The notes under the pieces are model-generated. The model had not been told where the DNA came from, did no database searches, and worked only from the letters and a program-made list of their open reading frames with translations. A stretch of 12,058 nt of DNA from CAZPHU01 sp964586285 (lineage in GTDB: Bacteria; Fibrobacterota; Chitinivibrionia; Chitinivibrionales; CAYFVL01): NCBI GenBank assembly GCA_964586285.1, contig CAZPHU010000110.1, positions 1 to 12,058 of the forward strand, in the 5' to 3' direction. Of the stretch, positions 1 through 7,595 are shown piece after piece (the first letter of the stretch is position 1; every line of letters begins with the position of its first letter). Made by a program: the position numbers and the translations under genes.

Positions 1-953
1 CCGGATGATGTTTCGGAACTGATGTCGTATACCCTGGGCTCTACCTGGTGGGATCGTTTATCTAAAACTAACTCACCCCTGGCGTTATAAAGCACTAAGG
101 ATCTGTGGGGGAGTAAAATATTCAGTCGTTTATTGTCGATTCTGATATGGTTTTCTCCGGTTCTTTTTATCCGGTTGCTTTTAGTTGGGGCAGCCTGGGA
201 GGGAGTGAATTTAATCCAATCTATCTGATAATCACATACAACATCGGGTTCCGGCGGTCCTTCTATCCATCTTTGTGCCGACCACGTGTTTAGCTTAAGC
301 GCATACGGGGCTGTAATGGAGATCGGGTTTCCATCATACTCATAGCGATACAGTACACGATCATCTGCAAACCACTCTATGTATTCAGGTGTTATATCGA
401 ATCCGTACACATGAAAATCGGCAGATGGATTGAAGCCAAGGTCGATATCGGGTCTCGTGTCCCAGCTGGTTTTGCCATGCTCATGCAGCGCAAGATGCAC
501 CTCACCGCCGGAGCCGTCGAAAGATTTAGTCAGGAACTCGATATCGATTTCCTGCTTTGTACCGTCACTACCCGAACCGTCCAGCGCCGTGTTGTCCCAA
601 TCTATCGTATAAAAAGAGTTGAGAACACCCGATACACTTGAGGGCTTTGCACGCATTTCCCACTTACCATATAAAAATTCTTGGCGTGTCTGGAGGGCCG
701 AACTCAAGAAACCGTCACTGCTGCTGTTTATAAAATGCAAATGAAGAATTCCATCCTCAACAAAGCAGCGGTCTCTTCCGGTTTGCCCGCCGTGTTCTTT
801 CCAGGTCGCAACAAGCCAGGTCGTGCTGTTCAGGGTGTCCCCATCGAAATCATCAAAGAAAGGGGAGTTAACGTATGATTCACCGTTAGGTGCCTGGGAA
901 AAGGCGATAGTTGATAGTAGTAGCGCCAGAGCAGGTATGCAGATATTTTTCAT
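1..953 (-). CDS. Secreted GH16 beta-glucanase (lichenase-like), 3' end cut by window edge
   Basis: This open frame of at least 317 codons has no stop before the window edge. Residues 1-20 form a signal peptide (Lys, then a hydrophobic stretch ending AFSQ), so the enzyme is exported. Residues 30-250 are a GH16 jelly-roll domain: FDDFDGDTLN near the N-terminus, YGKWEMRAKP at 95-104, and catalytic EIDIE at 135-139 (E135 predicted nucleophile, E139 acid/base). The ExDxE form without an extra residue is typical of lichenases, XTHs and Crh enzymes rather than laminarinases. The string LNTWSAQRWIEG also resembles lichenases, so a beta-1,3-1,4-glucan substrate is the best guess. Residues 265-318 (LVLYNARGELVLD, then VYDISSETSSG) resemble the start of a type IX secretion sorting domain. 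The ATG follows GGGAG by six bases, and a good promoter lies upstream. Family is sure; exact substrate is not. Confidence 0.9.
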   Translation of the reverse strand, partial: MKNICIPALALLLSTIAFSQAPNGESYVNSPFFDDFDGDTLNSTTWLVATWKEHGGQTGRDRCFVEDGILHLHFINSSSDGFLSSALQTRQEFLYGKWEMRAKPSSVSGVLNSFYTIDWDNTALDGSGSDGTKQEIDIEFLTKSFDGSGGEVHLALHEHGKTSWDTRPDIDLGFNPSADFHVYGFDITPEYIEWFADDRVLYRYEYDGNPISITAPYALKLNTWSAQRWIEGPPEPDVVCDYQIDWIKFTPSQAAPTKSNRIKRTGENHIRIDNKRLNILLPHRSLVLYNARGELVLDKRSHQVEPRVYDISSETSS

Positions 954-1014
954 GTTTTTCTCCCGTGAACGTTTAGAAAACGCCTGTCTTGAAGTTTGTC
1001 GGGGCTGTATGTCT

Positions 1015-1043
1015 ATTATATGAATATAGCACCATCTGCTCAA
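1015..1043 (-). promoter_or_regulatory. Sigma70-like promoter of the GH16 gene
   Basis: On the minus strand, TTGAGC (1043-1038) and a perfect TATAAT (1020-1015) are separated by exactly 17 bases. The predicted transcription start near 1008 leaves a leader of about 55 bases before the ATG at 953. It is the best promoter match in the window and lies downstream of the ilvN terminator, so the glucanase gene is probably an independent transcription unit. Confidence 0.7.
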
Positions 1044-1167
1044 GAACATCTTTTTTTTTACACCATCTTTTCTCTCAGTCGTAAGCTTATGGTCGACGAT
1101 CAATCGAAAAATTTTAAGAGATACCGCAATTTGATTGATTACTGCAATTGAATCTCGAAAAATACCG

Positions 1168-1199
1168 AAAAGCAAAAAGGGCGGACACACGGTCCGCCC
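1168..1199 (-). terminator. Rho-independent terminator after ilvN
   Basis: The arms GGGCGGAC (1179-1186) and GTCCGCCC (1192-1199) form a perfect 8-bp GC-rich stem around a 5-base loop. On the minus strand the stem is followed directly by TTTTTGCTTTT. The U-tract is only on the side suited to minus-strand transcription, so this ends the ilvBN transcript about 100 bases after the ilvN stop. Confidence 0.88.
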
Positions 1200-1301
1200 C
1201 GGGGGATAAATTAGTCAAAAGACATTTCAGCAAGTATAGGATTACCGCTTTGTGTGCCTGGTTTCTTTGCTTTGTTTGGGATTTTTAATTCCAAGAACTA
1301 C

Positions 1302-1805
1302 CTAAGTATCCTGAGAACCACGCATCATGATCAGTTTGCCCGAGCGAACCGATTCAATAATTCCAAACTTCTCAAAGAGTGAATGCACCGAGTTTAGCTT
1401 GTCGGAATTGCCGGTCACCTCGAAAGTCATTGACAGCTCATCCATATCCACAGAGCGGCATTTGAAATGATCGGCTATCTGTAGTACCTCTGTTCTGGTT
1501 TCGGGTGAGCAGTTAACCTTAATAAGCGCCAGTTCCCGTTCGATCGTGTAATCGCCGGTATGATCACGGGCGTGGATCACATCCACGAGTTTGTTAAGCT
1601 GGTGGATTATCTGATCCAATGTCCGGGGATCGCCCGATGCTACCAGGTTCATGCGGGAGTATGGTGTGCCGTAGGATGGTGAAACCACTACACTTTCAAG
1701 ATTAAATCCCCGGCGGGAAAACACCAGCGCAATTCGAATCAAAACCCCCGGTTTGTTGTTAACCAGAAGGCTTATGGTATGTTTGTCATCCGGTTTTTTT
1801 TCCAT
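1302..1805 (-). CDS. ilvN: Acetolactate synthase small (regulatory) subunit
   Basis: This is the regulatory partner of acetolactate synthase, which makes acetolactate and acetohydroxybutyrate for valine, leucine and isoleucine. It binds the catalytic subunit and normally confers valine feedback control. The 167-residue length fits the short IlvN/IlvH class. An N-terminal ACT domain spans about residues 10-80 (ISLLVNNKPGVLIRIALVFSRRGFNLESV, with the effector-site NKPGVL region). A second ACT-like domain (ELALIKV through KLIMMRG) spans about 90-163. The ATG lies 26 bases after the ilvB stop, with AAAGGA about ten bases upstream. Codons 2-4 contain an A8 run, where a -1 slip would hit a stop almost at once. 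It is the last gene of the cluster, with the terminator about 100 bases downstream. Confidence 0.95.
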   Translation of the reverse strand: MEKKPDDKHTISLLVNNKPGVLIRIALVFSRRGFNLESVVVSPSYGTPYSRMNLVASGDPRTLDQIIHQLNKLVDVIHARDHTGDYTIERELALIKVNCSPETRTEVLQIADHFKCRSVDMDELSMTFEVTGNSDKLNSVHSLFEKFGIIESVRSGKLIMMRGSQDT

Positions 1806-1831
1806 CGTGTATAAGTCCTTTCAGTCGGGTA

Positions 1832-3523
1832 TTAATTTTGGATAGGCGGTTCAAGCAGCATGGAATCATATCCTTTGCCTGCCGGAATCATGGGAAACAC
1901 ATTTTCCTGTTTCTCTACATGCGCATGGATCAGGCAGGGACCTTGACTGTATGCCAGCGCTTCCGAAAGCACCTTCTCCATCTCATCGCGCTTGGAAATA
2001 CCCATCGCTTTTATTCCGTAAGCCTTTGCCAGCATCACAAAATCGGGATTACCCACCAAATCGACACCGATTGTGCGATTGTCAAAAAACAAGTGCTGCC
2101 ATTGACGGACCATTCCAAGGTACTTATTATCCAAAATGATTATCTTTATAGGAAGCTTGTTGATCGCGGCGGTCGCAAGCTCGGCCTGTGTCATCTGAAA
2201 GCCCCCGTCACCACTAATCGAGACGACCAGCTCACCGGGGCGAGCCATCTGGGCACCGATAGCCGCTGGAAGACCAAAACCCATGGTTCCGGCTCCGCCG
2301 GAGGAGAGCCAGTGATCGGGCTGCAATGTCTTGCAAAACTGCGCCGCCCACATCTGATGTTGACCCACATCGGTGACAATCACTGCCTTGCTCTGCGTCA
2401 TCTCATCGATCTTTTGCAGTACTTCCTGAGCTTTCAGGCCGCCCTCGGCATCATAGCGGAGAGGATATTTTTGTTTCCAGCCGTCAATCTTTTCTAACCA
2501 GGCGGTTGTATCAAGCTTATGCACCTGTGCGATAAGCTCCTCCACGACAGGCTTGGCGTCCCCAAGAATGAAATGGTCTACCGTAAGCATTTTGTTTTTT
2601 TCCGCCGGATCGATATCGATATGTATCTTTTTTGCCGTTGGGCAGAACAGTTTCGGATCGCCGATAATCCTGTCATCCCATCGTGAGCCAATCGAAACGA
2701 TGCAGTCGCACTCCTGAATAGCCTTGTTCGCGTATGCCGTTCCGTGCATACCTAGCATTCCCACGCTCAGCGGATGCGTCTCGGGGAAAGCACCTTTTCC
2801 AAGCAGGGTCGTAGTTACCGGAATCTGAGCTTTCTCAGCAAGTTTCAAAACGGCCTCATGCGCGTTTGAGAGCAGTGCACCATGGCCGACCAGAAGAATA
2901 GGGCAGCTCGAGCCGTTGATCGCCTCCGCCGCGCGGGCAAGCTCCTTATGATCGAAAGATTCCGGAACAGCGTAGCCGGGCAGATCGAGTGATATGTCGA
3001 AATCGGGAACAAACATTGTGGAGGAAATATCCTTGGGCATGTCGATAAGTACCGGACCGGGTCTCCCCGTATGAGCAATATGGAATGCTTCCTTTATGAC
3101 CCGGGCAATATCGTTGACATCTTTTACCAGGTAAGAATGCTTGACTACCGGAAAAGAGATCCCCGATACGTCTGCTTCCTGGAAAGCCTCCAGTCCGAGG
3201 TGAGCCGATGAAACCTGCCCGCAGATAACAACCATGGGCACCGAGTCCATATGTGCGGTCAGCAGGCCAGTGACAGCGTTGGTTGCTCCGGGACCGGAGG
3301 TCACAAGCGCCACACCGGTTCGGTTGCTTGCTCGGGCATAACCGTCGGCCATGTGGGTCGCGCCCTGCTCGTGACGGCTGAGGATCAGTTTGATCGTCGA
3401 GTCGTGAAGCGCATCGAAAATCGGGATGTTCGCTCCGCCGGGGTAACCGAAAATATGGGTAACCCCTTCCTTTTCGCAGGCGGCAATCAGTGCCTGAGCA
3501 CCGGTAATCTTTAAACCTGACAT
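1832..3523 (-). CDS. ilvB: Acetolactate synthase large (catalytic) subunit
   Basis: This thiamine-diphosphate and FAD dependent enzyme condenses pyruvate with a second pyruvate or 2-oxobutyrate, the first common step to the branched-chain amino acids. It is 563 residues, normal for the family. The N-terminal ThDP pyrimidine domain has YPGGANIPIFDAL and SRHEQGATHMADGYAR, with catalytic Glu52. The central FAD-type domain is at about 190-340. The C-terminal ThDP domain has the GDG motif at 438-440 and its distal Asn466, followed by RQWQ, typical of true acetohydroxyacid synthases rather than catabolic AlsS. The ATG is preceded by AGAGGAG at about eight bases. It lies 166 bases after aroC without an obvious terminator, so read-through from aroC is possible. 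Confidence 0.95.
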   Translation of the reverse strand: MSGLKITGAQALIAACEKEGVTHIFGYPGGANIPIFDALHDSTIKLILSRHEQGATHMADGYARASNRTGVALVTSGPGATNAVTGLLTAHMDSVPMVVICGQVSSAHLGLEAFQEADVSGISFPVVKHSYLVKDVNDIARVIKEAFHIAHTGRPGPVLIDMPKDISSTMFVPDFDISLDLPGYAVPESFDHKELARAAEAINGSSCPILLVGHGALLSNAHEAVLKLAEKAQIPVTTTLLGKGAFPETHPLSVGMLGMHGTAYANKAIQECDCIVSIGSRWDDRIIGDPKLFCPTAKKIHIDIDPAEKNKMLTVDHFILGDAKPVVEELIAQVHKLDTTAWLEKIDGWKQKYPLRYDAEGGLKAQEVLQKIDEMTQSKAVIVTDVGQHQMWAAQFCKTLQPDHWLSSGGAGTMGFGLPAAIGAQMARPGELVVSISGDGGFQMTQAELATAAINKLPIKIIILDNKYLGMVRQWQHLFFDNRTIGVDLVGNPDFVMLAKAYGIKAMGISKRDEMEKVLSEALAYSQGPCLIHAHVEKQENVFPMIPAGKGYDSMLLEPPIQN

Positions 3524-3689
3524 CTGTAGAACTCCTCTATTATAGTCATTTCTTGTTTATCTAAAAAAAAGGCTGTGAATGATTAAGTTTTTGGATGAGT
3601 GAGATGCGCGTTTGAACGTGTAAGACCTGCGGACGCTTTTCTCTATGAACCAAAGCTCAAAGGCAGGTTGATCGAGCGCTTTCAGGAAT

Positions 3690-4769
3690 TCAGGCACGCA
3701 TTTTCTGACGCAATGCACAATCGGCTAATACCAGCGCGGCCATACTCTCCACGATCGGAATCGCGCGGGGTACTACGCAGGGATCATGCCGCCCCTTGGC
3801 TTCCAGCTCTGTTTCGTTGCCGTCGAAATCGACCGTCTTCTGCTTTTGACCGATAGTTGCCGGAGGCTTAAACCCGATCCGAAACAGAATCGGTTCTCCA
3901 TTGGATATGCCTCCCTGTATGCCGCCGCTATGGTTTGTCACAGTGCCCAGTCTACCGTCTTTTAGTACAAACATGTCGTTGTGCTCGGAGCCGCGCATGC
4001 GGCTGCCTTCAAACCCCGAGCCGATCTCGAAAGCCTTGGTGGCGGGGATAGAAAGCATGGCCTGGGCAAGAAGCGCCTCCAGTTTCTCAAACACCGGCTC
4101 CCCCCAGCCCGCGGGAATATTTCGGCAAACACAGCTGACTGTTCCGCCCAGAGAATCCGCTTTGTCTTTGGCATCTTCGATGAGTGCGGCCATCCTGTCA
4201 ACCGTGCCGCTTTCGGGGCAACGAACAAAAGATGCATCCACCCGGGTGCGATCAATTGTTTGCGGATCGATATCCTTTGCATCCACGCTGCCTACCGACT
4301 GTACCCAGGCAACTATCTCAATTCCGTAGGTCAGGCGAAGGAACTTCTCGGCGATTGCCCCGGCGGCAACCCGGCCGATCGACTCACGTGCACTGGACCG
4401 TCCACCCCCGCTTGCCGCACGGATACCGTATTTCATCTGGTAGGTGTAGTCGGCATGGCTTGGACGAGGCACTTTGGCCATCTCCTGATAGTCGCCAGGC
4501 CGCTGATCTTTGTTGGGAACAAAAAGACCGATCGGCGTACCCAACGTAAGGCCGTTTTCGGTCCCGGAGAGAATGGTAACCCGATCCTTCTCATCACGCG
4601 GCGTACTGAAGTCGCTCTGTCCCGGACGACGTCTGTCCAGCTGAGGCTGGATATCGGCCTCCGTCAGCTCCATCCGAGAAGGGCAACCGTCAACAATCGC
4701 CCCAACACCCTTACAATGTGATTCACCAAATGTAGTTACCCTGAATAGTCTACCGAATGTACTGGACAT
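3690..4769 (-). CDS. aroC: Chorismate synthase
   Basis: The enzyme converts 5-enolpyruvylshikimate-3-phosphate to chorismate using reduced FMN, the last shikimate-pathway step. The 359-residue length is normal. All three family signatures are visible: GESHC near residues 15-19 (Cys is an accepted variant of the usual final Gly), GGGRSSARESIGRVAAGAI in the middle, and GRHDPCVVPRAIPIVES near the C-terminus. The RPSHADYTYQMKYGIRAASGGGRSSAR stretch has the PSHAD form familiar from cyanobacterial and plant enzymes, whereas E. coli has PGHAD. The ATG follows the aroK TAA directly (TAAATG), so the two genes are translationally coupled and make consecutive-pathway enzymes. Confidence 0.96.
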   Translation of the reverse strand: MSSTFGRLFRVTTFGESHCKGVGAIVDGCPSRMELTEADIQPQLDRRRPGQSDFSTPRDEKDRVTILSGTENGLTLGTPIGLFVPNKDQRPGDYQEMAKVPRPSHADYTYQMKYGIRAASGGGRSSARESIGRVAAGAIAEKFLRLTYGIEIVAWVQSVGSVDAKDIDPQTIDRTRVDASFVRCPESGTVDRMAALIEDAKDKADSLGGTVSCVCRNIPAGWGEPVFEKLEALLAQAMLSIPATKAFEIGSGFEGSRMRGSEHNDMFVLKDGRLGTVTNHSGGIQGGISNGEPILFRIGFKPPATIGQKQKTVDFDGNETELEAKGRHDPCVVPRAIPIVESMAALVLADCALRQKMRA

Positions 4770-5351
4770 TTAAATACCCTTACTTGCGAAATAACTGTTT
4801 CTTTCCAATGCGTCAATAATCGCCTGCACAACCTGATCGGGAGTCAGTGAAGTGGTTTCAATTTTCACATCGGCGATGCGAGAATAAACCTCGTCGCGCA
4901 TACGATGTACCTTTCGGACTCCCTCAACCGTTGGATCATCACGAAGCCAGGCTGGAATTCCTTTGCGCTCCATGCGCCGGAAGATAACTTCCGGTTCCGC
5001 TTCAAGATAAATTATGGCTCCCATCCGATTCAGTATCAGATCGTTGCCTTCCCGAAGCGGAGCACCGCCGCCGGTTGCCAGAACCGCCGTGGCTTCCGAT
5101 TGCATCGCGCATAGAGCATCCCGCTCCAGTTCGCCAAATGATTGCTCACCTTTTTCGATGAAAATATCGCGGCACCGCTTCTTTAAACCACTGCGTGCTT
5201 CATACAGTTGTTCGACACGGTTGTCGAGGTCTACAAAAGGCAGCTTCAACAATCGGGCAAGTATTCGTCCTATGGTTGTTTTACCGCATGATGCAAATCC
5301 GATCAGGACAATATGCGGAATTCGCCCCGATCGTTTTTTTTCCACTACCAA
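4770..5351 (-). CDS. aroK: Shikimate kinase, divergent
   Basis: The enzyme phosphorylates shikimate at O3 using ATP. The 193-residue protein has the P-loop GFASCGKTT at residues 18-26, the shikimate-binding Asp in FVDLD (D43), and the glycine triplet GGGAP at 94-98. The C-terminal MRDEVYSRIAD carries an Arg matching the conserved Arg136 of the M. tuberculosis enzyme. Two differences stand out. The FR pair that supplies shikimate-binding Arg58 in that enzyme is F72-G73 here (codon GGC), and the lid reads GIPAWL without the usual Arg. A short insertion lies at about 50-60. The start is TTG at 5351, chosen because GGAG lies seven bases upstream; no ATG is suitably placed. It follows leuD by 18 bases and abuts aroC, which supports the call despite the divergence. 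Confidence 0.88.
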   Translation of the reverse strand: MVVEKKRSGRIPHIVLIGFASCGKTTIGRILARLLKLPFVDLDNRVEQLYEARSGLKKRCRDIFIEKGEQSFGELERDALCAMQSEATAVLATGGGAPLREGNDLILNRMGAIIYLEAEPEVIFRRMERKGIPAWLRDDPTVEGVRKVHRMRDEVYSRIADVKIETTSLTPDQVVQAIIDALERNSYFASKGI

Positions 5352-5369
5352 TTTACAACTCCGACGGAT

Positions 5370-5987
5370 TCAGTCTTCAAAGTTTTTCATATAGGGGAGA
5401 CTTGATGCGGTTTGCAATATCCGGTCTCGCCGCTGGTTGAGTACCTCGGTTGTATCCCAGGTTCCTTCTAAAAATGCTTTACGGAAGGAGTCCGGCATCG
5501 AAATGTCATAAATCCGGTCACGAACGGTGATTTTTAAGTTCTCTATATCGATCTGCAGAACGCTGTCGGGGTACTGTTCCACAAGCTCCATAAGGTTCCT
5601 TGCGCTCTGCTCATCAACGGCAACCGCCGGCATTCCCATGGATGCACAGTTTCCTGCAAAAATATCCGCAAACGATTCTCCTATCAGAGCACGTATGCCG
5701 AATCCGGCAAGCGATTGCGGGGCGTGCTCGCGTGATGATCCGCAGCCAAAGTTTTTATTCACAAGAAGAATATCATGCCCTTTGAATTTCTCCTCGTTTA
5801 AAGGATGCTTGCGCGGTTTCATGTTCTCATCAAAGCGCTCATCGTAAAAGGCAAAATCGCCTAGTCCCTCAAAGCTGGTGCATCGCATGAAGCGAGCCGG
5901 TATGATGGCGTCGGTGTCTATGTCGTTTCCCGGCACGGGAACTCCCTTACCGGTGATTGCGGTTATTCTTTTCGTATTCTGTTCCAT
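5370..5987 (-). CDS. leuD: 3-Isopropylmalate dehydratase small subunit
   Basis: This is the swivel-domain partner of LeuC in isomerising 2-isopropylmalate to 3-isopropylmalate in leucine synthesis. The 205-residue length matches the longer, proteobacterial-type LeuD rather than the short form of about 160 residues. Diagnostic segments are NDIDTDAIIPARFM near the N-terminus, the substrate loop NKNFGCGSSREHAP near residues 77-90, and IGESFADIFAGNC after it. The start ATG at 5987 has only a weak purine-rich element (AGGTATGAGA) upstream. It lies 204 bases from leuC, an unusual gap for this pair, and 18 bases before aroK. Confidence 0.95.
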   Translation of the reverse strand: MEQNTKRITAITGKGVPVPGNDIDTDAIIPARFMRCTSFEGLGDFAFYDERFDENMKPRKHPLNEEKFKGHDILLVNKNFGCGSSREHAPQSLAGFGIRALIGESFADIFAGNCASMGMPAVAVDEQSARNLMELVEQYPDSVLQIDIENLKITVRDRIYDISMPDSFRKAFLEGTWDTTEVLNQRRDRILQTASSLPYMKNFED

Positions 5988-6191
5988 ATTCTCATACCTG
6001 CTGGTTTGAATGAAATATATCGTTTAACGCTTTCCGGGGTTTTTTGCATGCCCCTCTAACCGGTATTCCTTATGTTCGAGATCGTCCTTTCTTTTTTGTC
6101 ATCCTCGCGATTAATCCAGCTCCTGCCGGCCAGGCGGATGGTGCGAAGGTGAACAGCCGGTGTGTTAACCGGCTGGACGGACGGCGTAAGA
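5988..6191 (-). other. leuC-leuD spacer with hairpins, no convincing gene
   Basis: This 204-base spacer contains a perfect hairpin (arms CAGCCGGT at 6154-6161 and ACCGGCTG at 6168-6175, 6-base loop) about 16 bases after the leuC stop. It lacks a U-tract, so it looks more like an mRNA-stability or processing structure than an intrinsic terminator. A shorter CCTG/CAGG hairpin (6122-6134) and a GGGG/CCCC pair flanking an A6 run follow. Two tiny open frames (10 and 28 codons) lack properly spaced ribosome sites and are not called. Confidence 0.5.
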
Positions 6192-7595
6192 CTAACCTGC
6201 TACGTCACGAACGTCGGTAACCTTTCCGTTGATTGCCGCCGCGGCAACCATCGCCGGACTCATCAGCAGCGTTCGGCCTTTCGGCGATCCCTGTCTGCCG
6301 ATAAAATTGCGGTTGGATGAGCTGGCACATACCTGATCTCCCGACAGTTTGTCGGGATTCATCCCCAGACACATCGAACACCCCGCGTTTCTCCAGGAGA
6401 AGCCGGCGTCGGTAAAGATTTTATCCAGCCCTTCATCCTCAGCCTGCATCTTCACCCGCTGGGAACCAGGCACAACCAAAGCATCGATACCTGGCGCAAC
6501 TCTCTTACCCTCGACAATGCGGGCTGCCTCCCGCAGATCGGAAATGCGGCTGTTTGTGCAGGAGCCCAAAAACGCAACGTTTATGGGCATTCCCAGTATA
6601 GGTGTGCCTTCCTCAAAACCCATGTGTCTATACGCTTTTTGGGCGGCTTCGCGGTCGTTTTCTGGAAGCTCGTCTATTTTGGGCATATTATGAGTTACCT
6701 GTATCGCCTGCCCGGGATTGATCCCCCAGGTTACCATCGGTTCAAGCTCATCCACATTCATGGTGACAATGTCGTCATACGCAGCATCTTTATCCGATGA
6801 GATACTCTTCCAGTAAGCAACCGCCCTTTCGAAATTCTCACCCTCCGGAGCGTAAGGTCTGCCCTTTATGTAATCAAATGTAGTCTGATCCGGGTTGACA
6901 TAGCCCGCGCGCGCACCCCCCTCGATACTCATGTTGCAGATCGTCATTCGCTCTTCCATACTTATCGCCTCTACGGCGGGACCGGCGTACTCGTATGCAT
7001 ACCCCAGACCGCCTTTGACTCCCAGCATGGCCATGATATTCAAGATTATATCCTTGGCGTAAACACCCTTACCAGGCGTCCCGTCTATCTGTATTCGTCG
7101 CACCTTGGGCTTACTGAGCGCAAGGGTCTGTGTAGCCAGAACATCACGTATCTGCGACGTTCCGATGCCAAAGGCGATCGATCCGAATGCTCCGTGCGTG
7201 GAGGTGTGAGAATCTCCGCATGCGATTGTCATACCCGGTTGTGTTAGTCCAAGCTCCGGACCTATCATATGCACGATACCCTGGTTGCCAGTACTGGGAT
7301 CAAAAAAAGTGATACCGTACTTTTTGGTGTTTTCTTCCAAAGCTTCCATCATCTGCTCGGCAAGAACATCGGAAAAAGGCCTGTCGTGAGATACCGTCGG
7401 AACGATATGATCAACAGTAGCAAAAGTTCTGTTTGGATACATGACAGTTAAGCCGCGCTCCTGAATCATCTGGAATGCCTGCGGTGAGGTTACCTCATGG
7501 ATGAGATGCATACCGATAAACAGCTGGTCCTGTCCTGTAGGCAGTGTGGAAACGCGATGGAGCTCCCAAACTTTGTCGAATAAATTCCTTCCCAT
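6192..7595 (-). CDS. leuC: 3-Isopropylmalate dehydratase large subunit
   Basis: This [4Fe-4S] aconitase-family subunit catalyses the isopropylmalate isomerase step of leucine synthesis together with LeuD. From the chosen start (MGRNLFDKVW) it is 467 residues, essentially the E. coli length. Cluster ligands are visible as Cys346 (AFLGSCTNSR) and Cys406/Cys409 (NAGCSMCLGMN). Other landmarks are CGDSHTSTHGAFGSIAFGIGTS at 127-146 and SSSNRNFIGRQG near the C-terminus. An in-frame ATG at 7640 would add 15 residues (MLWGASIKKIKKGNT), but the ATG at 7595 has AAAGGA at the right distance and gives the family-standard N-terminus. It is first in the leu-aro-ilv cluster, behind a long structured leader. 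Confidence 0.96.
   Translation of the reverse strand: MGRNLFDKVWELHRVSTLPTGQDQLFIGMHLIHEVTSPQAFQMIQERGLTVMYPNRTFATVDHIVPTVSHDRPFSDVLAEQMMEALEENTKKYGITFFDPSTGNQGIVHMIGPELGLTQPGMTIACGDSHTSTHGAFGSIAFGIGTSQIRDVLATQTLALSKPKVRRIQIDGTPGKGVYAKDIILNIMAMLGVKGGLGYAYEYAGPAVEAISMEERMTICNMSIEGGARAGYVNPDQTTFDYIKGRPYAPEGENFERAVAYWKSISSDKDAAYDDIVTMNVDELEPMVTWGINPGQAIQVTHNMPKIDELPENDREAAQKAYRHMGFEEGTPILGMPINVAFLGSCTNSRISDLREAARIVEGKRVAPGIDALVVPGSQRVKMQAEDEGLDKIFTDAGFSWRNAGCSMCLGMNPDKLSGDQVCASSSNRNFIGRQGSPKGRTLLMSPAMVAAAAINGKVTDVRDVAG

Larger units (their letters stand above)
954..1301. other. Intergenic region: ilvN terminator plus GH16 gene promoter
   Basis: This 348-base stretch holds no credible gene. From right to left on the minus strand it contains the ilvN 3' untranslated region (about 1200-1301), an intrinsic terminator (1168-1199), AT-rich sequence, and then the GH16 promoter and leader (954-1043). 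An 8-base direct repeat (CACCATCT on the plus strand at 1030-1037 and 1061-1068) flanks the -35 box. A T9 run sits at 1051-1059. Confidence 0.7.

Noticed and set aside
411..1023. Several short plus-strand open frames at the left end
   Set aside because: They are antisense to the GH16 gene or its promoter, overlap each other and have no family features.
1838..2497. 219-codon open frame on the plus strand opposite ilvB
   Set aside because: It lies entirely antisense to a clear ilvB gene, has no ribosome site and no recognisable protein features; a shadow frame.
3539..3544. Perfect TATAAT just upstream of ilvB
   Set aside because: No acceptable -35 lies 16-18 bases upstream, and the implied start site would fall in or after the ilvB ribosome site, so it is probably chance.
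3563..3570. T8 run (minus strand) between aroC and ilvB as a terminator
   Set aside because: No hairpin could be found immediately before it on the transcribed strand.
3981..4721. 246-codon open frame on the plus strand opposite aroC
   Set aside because: It is antisense to a complete, well-conserved aroC; composition looks like a mirror of the aroC codons.
6010..6100. Tiny open frames of 10 and 28 codons in the leuC-leuD spacer
   Set aside because: No Shine-Dalgarno at workable spacing; the longer one overlaps leuD out of frame.
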